From Seminavis robusta (Eukaryota; Bacillariophyta; Bacillariophyceae; Naviculales; Naviculaceae), in contig CAICTM010000612.1 in NCBI GenBank assembly GCA_903772945.1, forward strand, positions 1 to 56,648: DNA of 56,648 nucleotides. Direction: 5' to 3'. How positions within the stretch are numbered: position 1 is the first letter of the stretch; every line of letters begins with the position of its first letter. Shown here in pieces: positions 11,121 through 22,172 of the stretch. The notes below the pieces were generated by a model. It did no database searches. It was not told the origin of the DNA and saw only the letters and a program-made list of their open reading frames with translations. A program made the position numbers and the translations under genes.

Positions 11121-11524
11121 TAATGACTTCCGAGTTCTATAATTGACGGCCGAGTTCTTTTTGAATGTCTCACTATCTCCCCCAGACCCCAGACGGCTCC
11201 CCAGACACAGACGCTATGTCAGATTCGAAGTCCATATTCGTACTACTCGGAGTACAGTACTATTAGCTAACAACCCACAAGTCATCCGACATGGTGCCCC
11301 GCCCAAACCGCCCATTCGAAACCGCGGATCCCAAAACAGCACACCTACAGTAACCCGCCAGGACCGAACCGGGCATGAAAAACGACCGATCGTTCGAACC
11401 AGGCATCAGTGAACCATCGAGGGATTTGGCAGACCAGGTTGGATGGATCGATGGATTGCTTAGATGGATGATCTTCATCTCATAATTACTAGTAGGCAAA
11501 CTTACGATAAGCCAACACAGGAAT
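11121..11524 (+). promoter_or_regulatory. Upstream region shared between FAAL-like copies 1 and 2
   Basis: Blocks here recur in the same order upstream of copy 2 (21655-22172). They include GAGTTCTTTTTGAATGTC, an ACAGACGCwATGTC block, a GACCGAACCsGGCAT block, and CAACACAG shortly before the start codon. This shows that the duplication took about 400 bp of 5' sequence along. No TATA-like box or defined factor site can be asserted from sequence alone. Confidence 0.4.
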
Positions 11525-14500
11525 ATGCAATCAACAACCATGATGTTCTTCTCAACTATCCTTGAAGCCCTCAGCCAACATGCCTTGGAAACTCCCGACA
11601 AGGTTGTCCTGACTTGGGTCGACATCAAGTGTGAAGAGCAAAACAAGATGACATTCAAACAACTGGAGGATCAATCCAATGCTGTTGCTGCTCGTCTCCT
11701 CAAACTGGGATGCAAAAAGGGAGACCGCGTCATGGTGGCATACCCCTTCGGCCTCGAGTTCTTGGCTGGCATGTTTGGAGCCATGAAGATTGGAGTCATC
11801 CCCTGTTCCATCTATCCGCCCAATCCCAACCAGCTCAAGACTGATATGCCAAAGTTCCGTGGATTTGCCAAGGATGCCGGAGCCAAGTATGCTCTCTCTA
11901 CTAACATGTTTGCTACTGCCATGACTGCAGCTAGTGTCCTCTACAAGACTGGAGTGAAGTGGATTGGAACTGATAATCTACCAATCAAGAAGAGCAATGC
12001 CAACACGCCCAAGGGTTATGAGACCTACAATGGGGAGCCTGAGGAGGTGTGTTTTATTCAATACACATCAGGCAGCACTGGACGACCCAAAGGAGTCATG
12101 ATCAGCCATGGAAATCTAGCAGAAAATTGCAGGGCTATTGGGAGCATGTCGAATGTGGATTCTTCTACTGTGGCAGCCCTGTGGGTTCCACAATACCATG
12201 GTAAGATTTGCTGTTGGGCTGGACATGGCATCGTCACTCTTTGCTAAATATATTTTTGTTCCTTTGGCTACTTAAGACATGGGCCTTGTGGCTGGTTTTA
12301 TGTCTTCCCTCTACGCTGGTATCCATCTTGTCATGGCATCACCTCTGGATTTTGTGGTCCATCCACTGCTTTGGACAGACATGGTGGAGAAATACCAGGC
12401 AAACCTTACCTGTGCCCCAAACTTTGCCTATGCTTTGCTCCTCAAACGCTTAGAGCAGGCCAATCGGAAAGCTGACTGGAGTTGTGTAAAGCGTGCCATG
12501 TTTGGGGGGGAACCTGCCCAGGGCCATGTTGTGGAAGCAGCAGGAAAGGCCCTCTCCATTAATCCTGAGCATGTATACAACATCTATGGACTTGCTGAGT
12601 CCGTGGTGTTTCTTACTGGTGGCTCTGCGTACCCTGACTCAGAGGGGCTTGTCTGCTGTGGAGAAGTAGATTCCCCGACCCTCAAGCTCCGGATTGTCCA
12701 GGATGGAAAAGAGGTTGAGGATGGACAGGTTGGGAGTATCTGGGCCCAGTCACCCCGTGTGGCTGCTGGATACTATGGCCAGTCTGAGCTAACCACGGCT
12801 ACCTTTGCAAATGTATTACCAGCCTATGATGGAAGCTGGCTTGATACTGGTGACTTGGGCAAGGTTGTTGATGGGCAGCTCTACGTAACTGGGAGAGTCA
12901 AGGATGTCATTATCATCAATGGCAAGAACTACTATCCAACTGATGTGGAGCTCTCTATTGATGATATCTTTGGGGATGTTATGCGTCCAGGTAGGACCAC
13001 TGCCTTCCAGCTTGGAGAAGACAGTGTTGGTATCACAGTGGAGGGCCGTAAGGACTTTGATAAATCAGGAAATGAAGATTTGGCTGTTCAGATATCCAAT
13101 CACGTATCTCAGGTTCATGGGCTTCTTGTCTCCGATGTTGTTGTTCTGAAGTTGGGTGTAACACCAAAAACCACCTCTGGCAAGCTGAAGAGGAGTGAGA
13201 TCCGCCAGACCACTATTGCTGGTGATTGGAAGGCATCTGATGTTCTCCTAAGATTCCGACGACAGGCAAAGCCGTCTCCTATCCAAGCAAAGGCATTGTC
13301 TTTCAAGAGGAGCTCTTTCCTTGGGCACAGCTTTGCAATGAATGGGGTTACAAGCAGTGAGTTCTATTTGTCAGAAGGAACTCAACATGAAATCAGGAGA
13401 AGATCAATGACACTTCCATTTGGATCTCTTGAGCTTCCTGATATTGACCTTAGCCAAACAAATGCCCTACCCAGCCAAGCTGTTGAAGCTGTTCATGCTG
13501 TAGAGTGCGATCCCAGCAAGTTGGATGAGTATTTCTTGGAACTTCATCTTTCTGGGGTCTCTGGCATGGATGAAGCTTGGTCCAAAGCCACCAAGACAAC
13601 AGCTGCAATGCAAGAAATGTGCTCCCAAATCCTGCAGCATCTTGAGGACAAGCACCCAACCATCTGCCAACTTGCCAAGACTCTCAGTGAAAATCCTGAC
13701 TGGATTTTAATTGATGACAGGACATGTTTCCTTTCTAAACTTGTGCATCAAATCTTTGTGCTTCAATGGGTGACAACCTTCATGATGGATAACCCGAAGT
13801 GCATGCAACAAAAGTTGCAGAATGATGCCGTCTGGGAAAACTCACATGACACTACTCAGACAGTCCCAACGGAGCTACAAGAGATGCTGAACCTCCCAGA
13901 AAAAGACTCAATGTATGGAAAGTGGCCGTTCTTCCTTTGGATAAAGAACAGGTCAGTTGTTGCATTGTTGAAGCTAGTCCTCAAGGGTCTGAGTTGTCCT
14001 GAAGACCCACCTCTTGAAACACAACTTAAACCAATCAACAAACTGCTGTGTCTAAATTTGTTGGAGGCAGTTTGGCTGGAACAGCATAATGGACTACAGG
14101 AGAATTCACAAGTTGGAAGGATGTTGGCAACCTCTCCCATCAAGGCTGCTTGGACCCAATCTATGATGGCTTTTCTTGAGAATCAAAGCAGTACTTGGAA
14201 TGATCTCTACGTTGCATGGAACATGCACTTTGTTTCCTGTAAGTTGTTTTGCTCGTGAATGATGTCAGCATGAGTGAATTCAACTCAAGGCATCATCTTC
14301 TTGTTTTGTTTTCACAGGGTCTGCAGATGAGGACTCTTCCACTTGGATGGCATCCAAATTGCTGCTACCCTGTATCATTGGAGATGTCAATGCAGGTTTC
14401 TTTTATGCAAGGGCAACAAGCTTGTATCTGGTTGTACAGGCTGCAGGAAGAAAAATAGAGTCTCCAAGATTCTACAACAAGCCAATGCTGTCAAGAAGAG

Positions 14501-17064
14501 CACTAAAATATTTCGGAAGGCTGAACCGCTCCTGTGCAGAAAAGTTTGGGTACACCCAACTGGCACCAGAGAGCAAAAATCACCTTGCTCTTGATGCAGA
14601 TTACTGGTTGTCCAAGTTTGACCAGTGGGGGTTGGCAAACCATCCAGCTAAGGCAAGCACTGCAGACGCCAAGCTGCCTGACACTGAAGTTGCTGGAGTT
14701 GCAGATGCTGACGACTTCTCCATCAGATATGCCAATGTAATCATGTCTGTCTTTGGGTCGCATATTGACAAATCGAAGACTTGGGCTGAGAATGGACTCA
14801 CATCCCTCCAGAGTGCTGAGCTTAGAAACAAAGTGGAAGAGGAGCTGCATGTGGTCCTTCCGGCAAACTTTGAACAGCTCTACCCAACACCGAGTGAGCT
14901 ATCAGTCTTCTTGAAAGGATCAGAGAGTAAGAGCTTCCCCAAGCAAGAAACCTGCAGTCATTCTGACTTCCTTTGGAACTCAGAAATATCAAAGCTCAGC
15001 AAGCTAAAGCTAGGAGTGCTCCAAACTCTTGGCATCATTGTGATCCTTATATTGCTCTTGTGCTCATTAGTTCCATCCGGCTTCCTTGTTTCCTGGGTAT
15101 TGGACACATGTGGCTCATCTCATGAAGGCTGCAATGGTCCAATCTCATGGGTGCTCTTGCCCATAACTTTCCCTCTATTCCTACTATCGCTGTCAGTGAT
15201 TGTAGTGCTCTGCAAGTATGCTGTTGTTGGGAGGTATCAACCAAGACAAATTGACCTATTGTCATGGGATTATCTACAATGGTGGTTCGTTGATAGTCTC
15301 ATGGAGGTCTGGGAATCACTCGCGGGCAAGTTCTTCAAAGAAACAAAGTACATATGGCTTTTCTACAGGCTCCTTGGAGCAGATCTTGCATGGACTGCAA
15401 AGATTGAATCCTACATTCGTGAATTTGATCTTGTCAGAGTAGAGAGCAGTGCCACTATTGGGTATCCCATCAAGTGCAGGAAATTCTCTCAATCAGAACA
15501 ATCAAATCCCAAAATTACCTTCCGCCCCATTGTGGTCGGAAAGCATAGTAAGTTGTCTGGCATGATCAGCCCCGGAGTCAAGCTTGGAGAGGGCAGCAAA
15601 GTGGAGAAACTATCTGTTGTTGAAGAGGGGGCATTGGTGCCGGCTCATGTCCTTGCCAAAGGCAACCCAGCATGCAATGCAGGCTCATTCAAACATCAAG
15701 AAACACACTCTTTTGACGAATCTATGTTGGATGTCTTCAAGATAGTTTGGACAATCTTTGAAGCATACCATTTCTTTGCACTGTCATATCTCGTCCACAT
15801 GACACTTAACCAACTCCTGCCCAGCTGGCGCTATGATTCAATCCTCCATTGGTTCTTATTCTTTCCAACCACTTCATTCCTTGCCATCTTCACCAGCATT
15901 GCTCTCAAATGGCTTTTGATTGGGAAACGTGATGCATCAGATGAATATGGAGGTTCACTCTGGAAACAAGCCTCCAATTGGGCATGTGACTTCCACTTCC
16001 GGATTGCAGCTTGGACTCTTATTCCTTTCTTTGGGCAGTCCAAGGTGTGGCACTTCATCCTTTTCCTCCATGGCCTTGACGTTGATATGAAATCTACCCT
16101 CAGCCACCCATACACAATCTTCTTCCCCTCCAAGGTAGATTTTGTGAAGATTCGGTGTTCTTTCATTCCCACCAGCACTCTTGACCTCAGTAAAAAAGCA
16201 AACTCCAAGATTGAAATCATCAACAGCAGTATTGGCTACAATTCCAACCTTCATTCAGGAGTCAAGATTATCAAATCCAAAATCCCACCAAGATCCAACG
16301 TTTCCGATAGTGTCTACAATTTGAATCATTCAGACAATTCACAGAATGTCAGCAGTTTTACCTTGCTTCTTCCAGAATTAGGACAGCAACTGCTGAATGT
16401 GGTCCTTTTCTCCAGCATTGTCCCTGCCTATGAAATTGGTCTTGCTGCCACAAAAAGCTCCTCCTTGACTGTTTCTGCGTGCGGTTTGACAGTTGCATTC
16501 ACACTACAACTCTTTATTTGGATTCTCTTGACCCAAGCAGCTGAGAAGGTTTTATTGAGTCTTCCGCACAATGGTCAGCAGATCTTCTTTGGTATCTACA
16601 TCAACCATGTAAGACAATTTCGTGCTGGAAATTGGCTTGTAATGGTTCTCTATGGTACACCCATGTTTGCCTACTTTGCTCGACTCATGGGGGCTGAGGT
16701 GGATGGTGACCTTTGGTATTTTGGAAATTCTCTGTACGAGTATGGTAACCTCCACTTCCAAGGTTGCTCCATCGTTGACAGCGCCCATGTGGCCGGACAC
16801 TACATTGATGGCAATGGCCTTACCATTGATGACACCTATGTCTCTGGGTTGTTGCATCCAGGTTGCTATGCTTCTGCTGGATCAGTGGTATCTGCTGCCG
16901 AACATGGTCCATGGAAGCTCTTCTTTAAAAGAAGTGATATGGGTGCCCAGGAATCTAAAAGTTTGTTGAGAGATGTGGAGAATCCTGAGGGACGTACAGA
17001 CCATCTGATTGAAACTCAGCAGGAAGACGATATCTATCAGATGCCAATTGCTTTTGATGTGTAA
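11525..17064 (+). CDS. FAAL-like adenylation / carrier / Pls-type membrane enzyme, copy 1 (intact)
   Basis: Three exons (11525-12200, 12277-14238, 14318-17064) give 1794 codons in one frame; both introns (76 and 79 nt) are GT-AG and interrupt codons after base one. Residues 1 to about 535 are an ANL adenylation domain of fatty-acyl-AMP-ligase type: YTSGSTGRPKGV (ATP loop), WVPQYHDMGLVAGF, NIYGLAESVVFLTGG, WLDTGDLG, GRVKDVIIINGKNYYPTDVE and SGKLKRSEIR with the catalytic Lys. About 536-985 is a mostly helical region I do not recognise. A carrier domain follows with ENGLTSLQSAEL, Ser1042 being the expected phosphopantetheine site. From about 1111, several membrane spans alternate with three left-handed-beta-helix-like segments (about 1257-1330, 1510-1540, 1688-1737), as in the C-terminus of epsilon-poly-lysine synthetase (Pls) type proteins. 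It probably activates a carboxylic acid and passes it from the carrier to a membrane transferase. Substrate and product are unknown. Confidence 0.85.
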
Positions 17065-17871
17065 TTCAGTAATACCTGATGGTGTGAGAACGACCCAGCT
17101 GCTGTATAGTACATCCTTCAACTGCACTGAATGCATACAATAGATAGTTGATTGTGAGACAAAGCTGGCTGCATGGTGGCTAGCTAGTGTCTCATGGCTC
17201 TATAGGGGAGCCTCCAAGGATCCACCAATATCTGGGATATCTGTGCTTACTTTGTTGCTGTCTAGCTTTGCAAGTATGGCTAGACTTGTTTCTTTCGTCA
17301 TATTAAGTTGTGATCTTTGTAGTTTGGAGAGAAAGAAACAACATAAATCTCCAAGTGGGCTCGTCTCCAAGATGCCGTGCTGTCTCGCTCAGCTCGGAGG
17401 GCCCTCCTGTGGTGTTTGCAACGGTTGATGGCTTCTCGCAAAGAAAGTTCAAAGGCGTTGGTGTTCTTGCGCTGTTTCATCAGTCCCCATTCTCTTCGTC
17501 CTCTTTTGGAAGCGGCTCGTGCACCTCGGCCCAAAGGATTCATTTCCACAGAAGGAGTTGAAAATGGGAAGGCTCCAGTGTGTTTGGTTCGACAGCCCTT
17601 GGCCTCGTTCTCTCCTGCTTTTGTCACATGAGCTGACTTAATTCTTCGGCAGAGATGTTCTGGTCACTTCGGAACACTTCAACTGGCCAAAAGACTTGCA
17701 TTCTTCGTTGGCACAGCTCAACTGACCCATGGATGACTTCATGGCCATGGTGCATGTTTTGGAATGAGTATCTAGCTATCGACTGTGGATCAACAAAACA
17801 AACACGGGAGTAAAAGCGGGTGGTACCTCCTTATTTTAAAACTAAACAACTCTTTTGCAACATTTATTCAA
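17065..17871. other. Intergenic between FAAL-like copy 1 and peroxidase
   Basis: Frames of up to 109 codons occur on both strands around 17298-17631, but they overlap each other and show no recognisable motif. I do not call a gene. The two neighbours converge here. Confidence 0.4.
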
Positions 17872-19614
17872 TTACGGGAAAATCGTGAAACTCAGTTTTT
17901 GCGCCACTTCCTTGGGGTCTGACGCAGTCCGCGTCGCGGTGACTTCAATATCAAGGCCTTCGACGTCCTCAACCTCAACGTCAACACCTTCAACTTCCTC
18001 GTCAAAATCAAAATCTAATTCGAAACCAGGTTCTTCTTCTCCATCTTCACCCATCATGGCGGCAATGGCATCGGGATTGTTGTCCACGTTGCAGCCTCGA
18101 GGAGGAGGTCCACGACCACTGGTAGCGACAAGCAAAGAATGGGAGAATGTGAATCAACGGTGTGTGAGAAGATTGAAGATAAAAAGAACAGTGGGCTCAC
18201 AGTATTGAACATACCGTCCTCCAGGGCCTCCGCGGCCTCTGTTCAGACCACGAGGCCAGTCATGTGGAGAGGCAACATAGCCCAACGGAGCGTCATCCTT
18301 GACTCTCGAAAGCATGTCTCCAAACACCGTGGCAAAGTTGTCCAAGAACATCTCACCGTTTCCGTCTTCAAGAAACGTGATAAGCTGATGGGTTGCAGAG
18401 CCCTCCCGTTCAGGGAAGCACACTGCAAACACATGTTCAGGGTCGCTGCAAAGTCCAGGAGGAGCCGTAGCAGGAAGTGGATCAGGGAGCATGACTTGCC
18501 CAGCGTCTCCAACGAAGTAGTCATCGAGGTCGTAGAACAAGTTCATGTCGACATTCAACATCAAGTCTCGGCACCTGTTGTTGCAACCCCATCGCCATTC
18601 AAACAGGGTGCTGTTTCGAACAGCAATTTGCTCCCAGCCTCCTCTGCCGCCAGGAAACATGAGGTTCTCGTAGTACTCGTTGTTGAAAACACCAGGGGAC
18701 GAGGTCCAGGTGCCTGTGAACCCTGAGTTACCTCGGTTGGCACCTCCAAGGGTGTGGGCGCCCATGAGGACGGCCACCTGGCCTTCGTTGAATCCATAGT
18801 GTTCGTCAAAGTATTCCAAGACAGCGGCACGGTCATGGCTTCCAAATGCTGACAGGGGTGGAGTATCCTCGAGTTGGGCTTCATGCGCAGTCGTACGTCC
18901 AAAGCGAAGGGGGATCCAAGGAACGTTGCGTCCAGGGACGGTATGGTAGAAAGCAGAGGTGTAAACCCAAGCAAAGAAGTCTGCTTTGGTAAGACCTTCC
19001 ACCGAGACTGGCTCAAGACCCATCAGGAACATGGCCGTTGCATTCCTGCCGCCGCGCCCACCTCTTCCCGGTCCCATGCCGGTGTTGTTACCTCTCATTC
19101 CTGGGGGCCCTCTTCCCGGCTGCCCCCCTCCGCCGCCACCTTGAAGTCGTCTTCCTCCGCCACCACCTCCGCCGCCGCCACCGCCGCCACCGCCGCCGCC
19201 GCCTCCTCCTCGGTCGCCTCGGTCGCCACCGCCCTGAGGTCTCAAGCCTCCACCTCCTTGTCCTTGTCCTTGTCCTCGTCCTCCACCCATGGTCCCGTTT
19301 CCGAATCGTTCCATATCATGCTCGGTCTCGTTGCCCAGCATCGCATTATGCTCCCAAAGGCGGTTGAGAAGCCGGAAGGTGCCGGCCAACCCATCGTGCT
19401 CGGTGTTGTTAAGATCCAAGTGCGCATCCATTCCGCCCATGGAATCGTGAAAGGCCATGCGCACAAGTCGCCTCACAAGGCCAGGATCGCGGTCAAAGAA
19501 CAGGGTGGTCATGTTATGAATGGCCAAGAACTGTTCCGCGGACTGCCCTGCTGCTTTCGGCACGCAAGCAGCCAGCAAGAACGCGGAAACGATAGCTGAA
19601 AAGATGATCTTCAT
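17872..19614 (-). CDS. Secreted haem peroxidase with Gly-rich insert
   Basis: Two exons (19614-18215 and 18118-17872) join through a 96-nt GT-AG intron (GTATGT ... CTACCAG) to give 548 codons. A signal peptide (MKIIFSAIVSAFLLAACVPK) directs secretion. RLVRMAFHDSMGG holds the distal Arg52 and His56 of the plant-type peroxidase superfamily, and VLMGAHTLGGA holds the proximal haem ligand, about His287. The usual Cys residues after the distal His (FHDCvGGCdGC in many marine homologues) are replaced by Ser, Met and Ala here. Residues of about 105-195 are an unusual Gly/Arg-rich, low-complexity insert between the distal and proximal halves. Exon 2 adds a strongly acidic tail (DFDFDEEVEGVDVEVEDV). 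It should oxidise substrates with peroxide outside the cell or in the secretory path. Its position between two FAAL-like genes is noted, but no functional link is shown. Confidence 0.8.
19142..19290 (-). repeat. Gly-coding low-complexity tract in the peroxidase gene
   Basis: GGN codons run almost uninterrupted (CCN triplets on the plus strand, including repeated CCGCCG). They encode the poly-Gly insert. The tract is prone to slippage, and its length in this sequence may not be exact. Confidence 0.7.
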
Positions 19615-21654
19615 GGTTCACTTACTTGTTGAGAAAGGAAGTTGCGAATGAGTTGTGATCTGGCTCAAATTTGTGAGCTCGATGTGAGAGAGAGATGGAG
19701 ACAGTTGCTCTTCTCCTCAGTTCACCTAGTCTACTGTAGCTGCATGGACGCATTGGTACCACACGTACCGTAGCTAGCTAGCTAGCTAGCTAGCTAATAC
19801 CAATAGTCGCTTCTAATGCGCATCGCAATTCATGATGGCTTCTTGGATTGCAGTACGTAGATCTGTCCATCAATCTTGCCAAACTGTCCGAATATCTTTG
19901 GAGGTAACCCGCGCCAGCCTGAGGTTAGAAATTTCGGAATGTTTTCCATATATCTTTCTGTAACGGTTCAGTATCCAACGGAGAACAAATTGGTGGAAGG
20001 AATGTGCGATCAAACTCGATCGTGCGATTTTGAGGCGTTCTCGATTGTTCCACTTCGTGCCGGACCCTCCACAGCTACCGGTATGATATGATAGGAGCTA
20101 GCCAGTGCTACGAACATGATCATGGGCCTTCACCTTTTGGCATGATCGATTCTAAAGGTTGGTGTGCGTTGAGTTTGCATTTCCATTGGCATTGACATTG
20201 CTGCACTGCTACTGGAGTCCGTCAGAGAGGTGAGAAACACCCCGTTGCATTGCCTGGAACCCGCTGCTGTGGGTGGCAATCTTGTCTGCTGTATTCGGAT
20301 CTCCTTGGAGTGCTCAATGCAGCCAACGCACAAACACTCAAAGTTTCCAGGTGCTTGCTTGCCACAGTTCACTTTCAACTTTGTGGCTGCGTGGCTGAAT
20401 CATTGATGTTGAGTTGTGAAGATTCGATTCATTCAGCCCTTTGCAACTTGGCTGCTGGTGGCTTCTGATTCGGATGAAGGCAGAAATCCTTCAGCATCAC
20501 GACGCCACGAGCGAAGTGTGCGGGAGATGATGGCGGTAAACTCTAGAGAATCAATGTTGGCACCTGCGCTCTCGCTGGTACGGATTTAAAAGTAAACAGG
20601 GGAGAAGGTCTAGCTACCGGTAGTATCGCACACCTCTACATCACTTCCCTCTTGGCCATCCCTCCAAGTAACTTGAACTAAAACTGACTTTAGTTTTGGT
20701 TGCAGCCAGGAGGCTACCTGTACCCACACAAACGTTGGTTCTGATCACATGACTCATAAATACATTAGTAATTCTGGTCTGTTCGTTTTCACAACGAGTG
20801 GCAGGAATGTGGTGTGTGCTTTATCAAACCACTTTCCGCATCAATACGAACGTCATCTCTTGCTCGACTACGTCAATTATCACTCGTGTCCTATCATAAC
20901 CGGAACAATCAATGTGACTACAAATACTAAATAGATACATAAAGGAGCCAGGGGGGCTAAGCTAGGCAGAGCAGTGGCTGCTGGTTTATCAAGAATGCGG
21001 ACATGATAAGACTTTGACTCACATGACCACGGCAACCACAAGACAAATAATCAAGACTCTGCTCGAGGTACCACAGTAACAATACGGTATACTTCCCTAC
21101 TTTCACCGTTACCACGATTCTACTACTAGTATGTGGACACTGCTAGCCAGCTAGGCTCGATGCACGAGCGTGCTGCCATTGAAGCTACTAGCTAGCTAGT
21201 CTAACAAGTACCGGTATTTCCACCGCGGAGAGCCACTGGCAATCAATGCGACTATAATATGTTTGACTGTCTATGGGTTGTGTCATTGTGGCTGGTGAAT
21301 GAAGACGGATAGATGAAATCGAGTCTCCGAGAGCACGAGGCTACGGTAGTACGACCACTGCACATGTCTGAATGAACTATGCATACATGTACTGCAGGCA
21401 ACAATGACAGCGCCTGCTGCTATACCTAGGAACGGCCCAACAGGTAGAATTTTGGTGAGACCTTCTGGAACAGCTCATTCGAGGCTATCTGCAGTTCAAT
21501 GCATCTGTCTCTCGGGTACTCGATGCGTGATTTTGGGCAAGGTACCATACGGACCGGTACATCGTACCGGCTACCTGCTACCGGAGATGCGTTTTCAAGG
21601 GCTTGGGAATGTGAAGGGAGCTGAAGACTTAATCACCAGAGGATGGGGGGAGCA
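19615..21654. other. Long intergenic region with a TAGC microsatellite
   Basis: A perfect (TAGC)n run lies at about 19770-19797. The rest holds short frames with no recognisable protein and several CCGGTA and CTAGCTAG words. It contains the 5' side of the peroxidase gene. No gene or RNA is called. Confidence 0.4.
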
Positions 21655-22172
21655 ATAAATGACTTTGAGTTCTTTTTGAATGTCACTCACACTTCTTGAC
21701 AGCGCCAAGCACACACTAGTAGCGCAGCTAGTAGCGCTCACTGCGCACAGACGCAATGTCGAGTCCTTTATTAGTCTAGTCCCCCTCGCTCCTTAACGTA
21801 TCTATTTAGTAGTATTTATTTATCCCTTAGTCTAGTCCTCTAATTCTAAATTTTCACCGAGCGATTGAGAATTGAGAAGGCTCGAGGACAACCTCAAAGT
21901 ACTAGTACCAGTAAGGTTGAAGGCAGCGGTCATTCTCGCAGCTCAAACCAGCAAAAAAATACGGGACGGACCCCGCAACGAGAAGGGCGGCCCTGCATTC
22001 TCAAGCAGCGCACCCACTTCACAGACAGGCTATCATGGGCACGACCGAACCCGGCATAAAAGCCCAAACGACCAATCGAGGCAACCATGGCATTGCAGAC
22101 AGGAGGATCTCTGTCTCATTATTCTAGTAGACAAATTTGCAAAAAGTCAACACAGATTTAATAATTGAAGAC
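21655..22172 (+). promoter_or_regulatory. Upstream region of FAAL-like copy 2, homologous to that of copy 1
   Basis: It shares ordered blocks with 11121-11524. It also contains, at 21781-21811, a 31-bp sequence beginning CCCCCTCGCTCCTTAACG that recurs at 55386-55416 and 55710-55740. The start codon of copy 2 follows at 22173. Confidence 0.4.

Noticed and set aside
11525..17064. Copy 1 as an epsilon-poly-lysine synthetase
   Set aside because: The C-terminus is Pls-like, but the adenylation domain has FAAL-type motifs (YHDMGL, YYPTD), so lysine activation cannot be claimed.
17298..17631. Overlapping 84-109 codon frames on both strands between copy 1 and the peroxidase
   Set aside because: Neither shows a family motif, signal peptide or splice pattern; one must be chance and I cannot support either.
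18139..18726. 195-codon plus-strand frame opposite the peroxidase
   Set aside because: The minus strand carries catalytic peroxidase motifs and a valid intron here, so the plus frame is a shadow.
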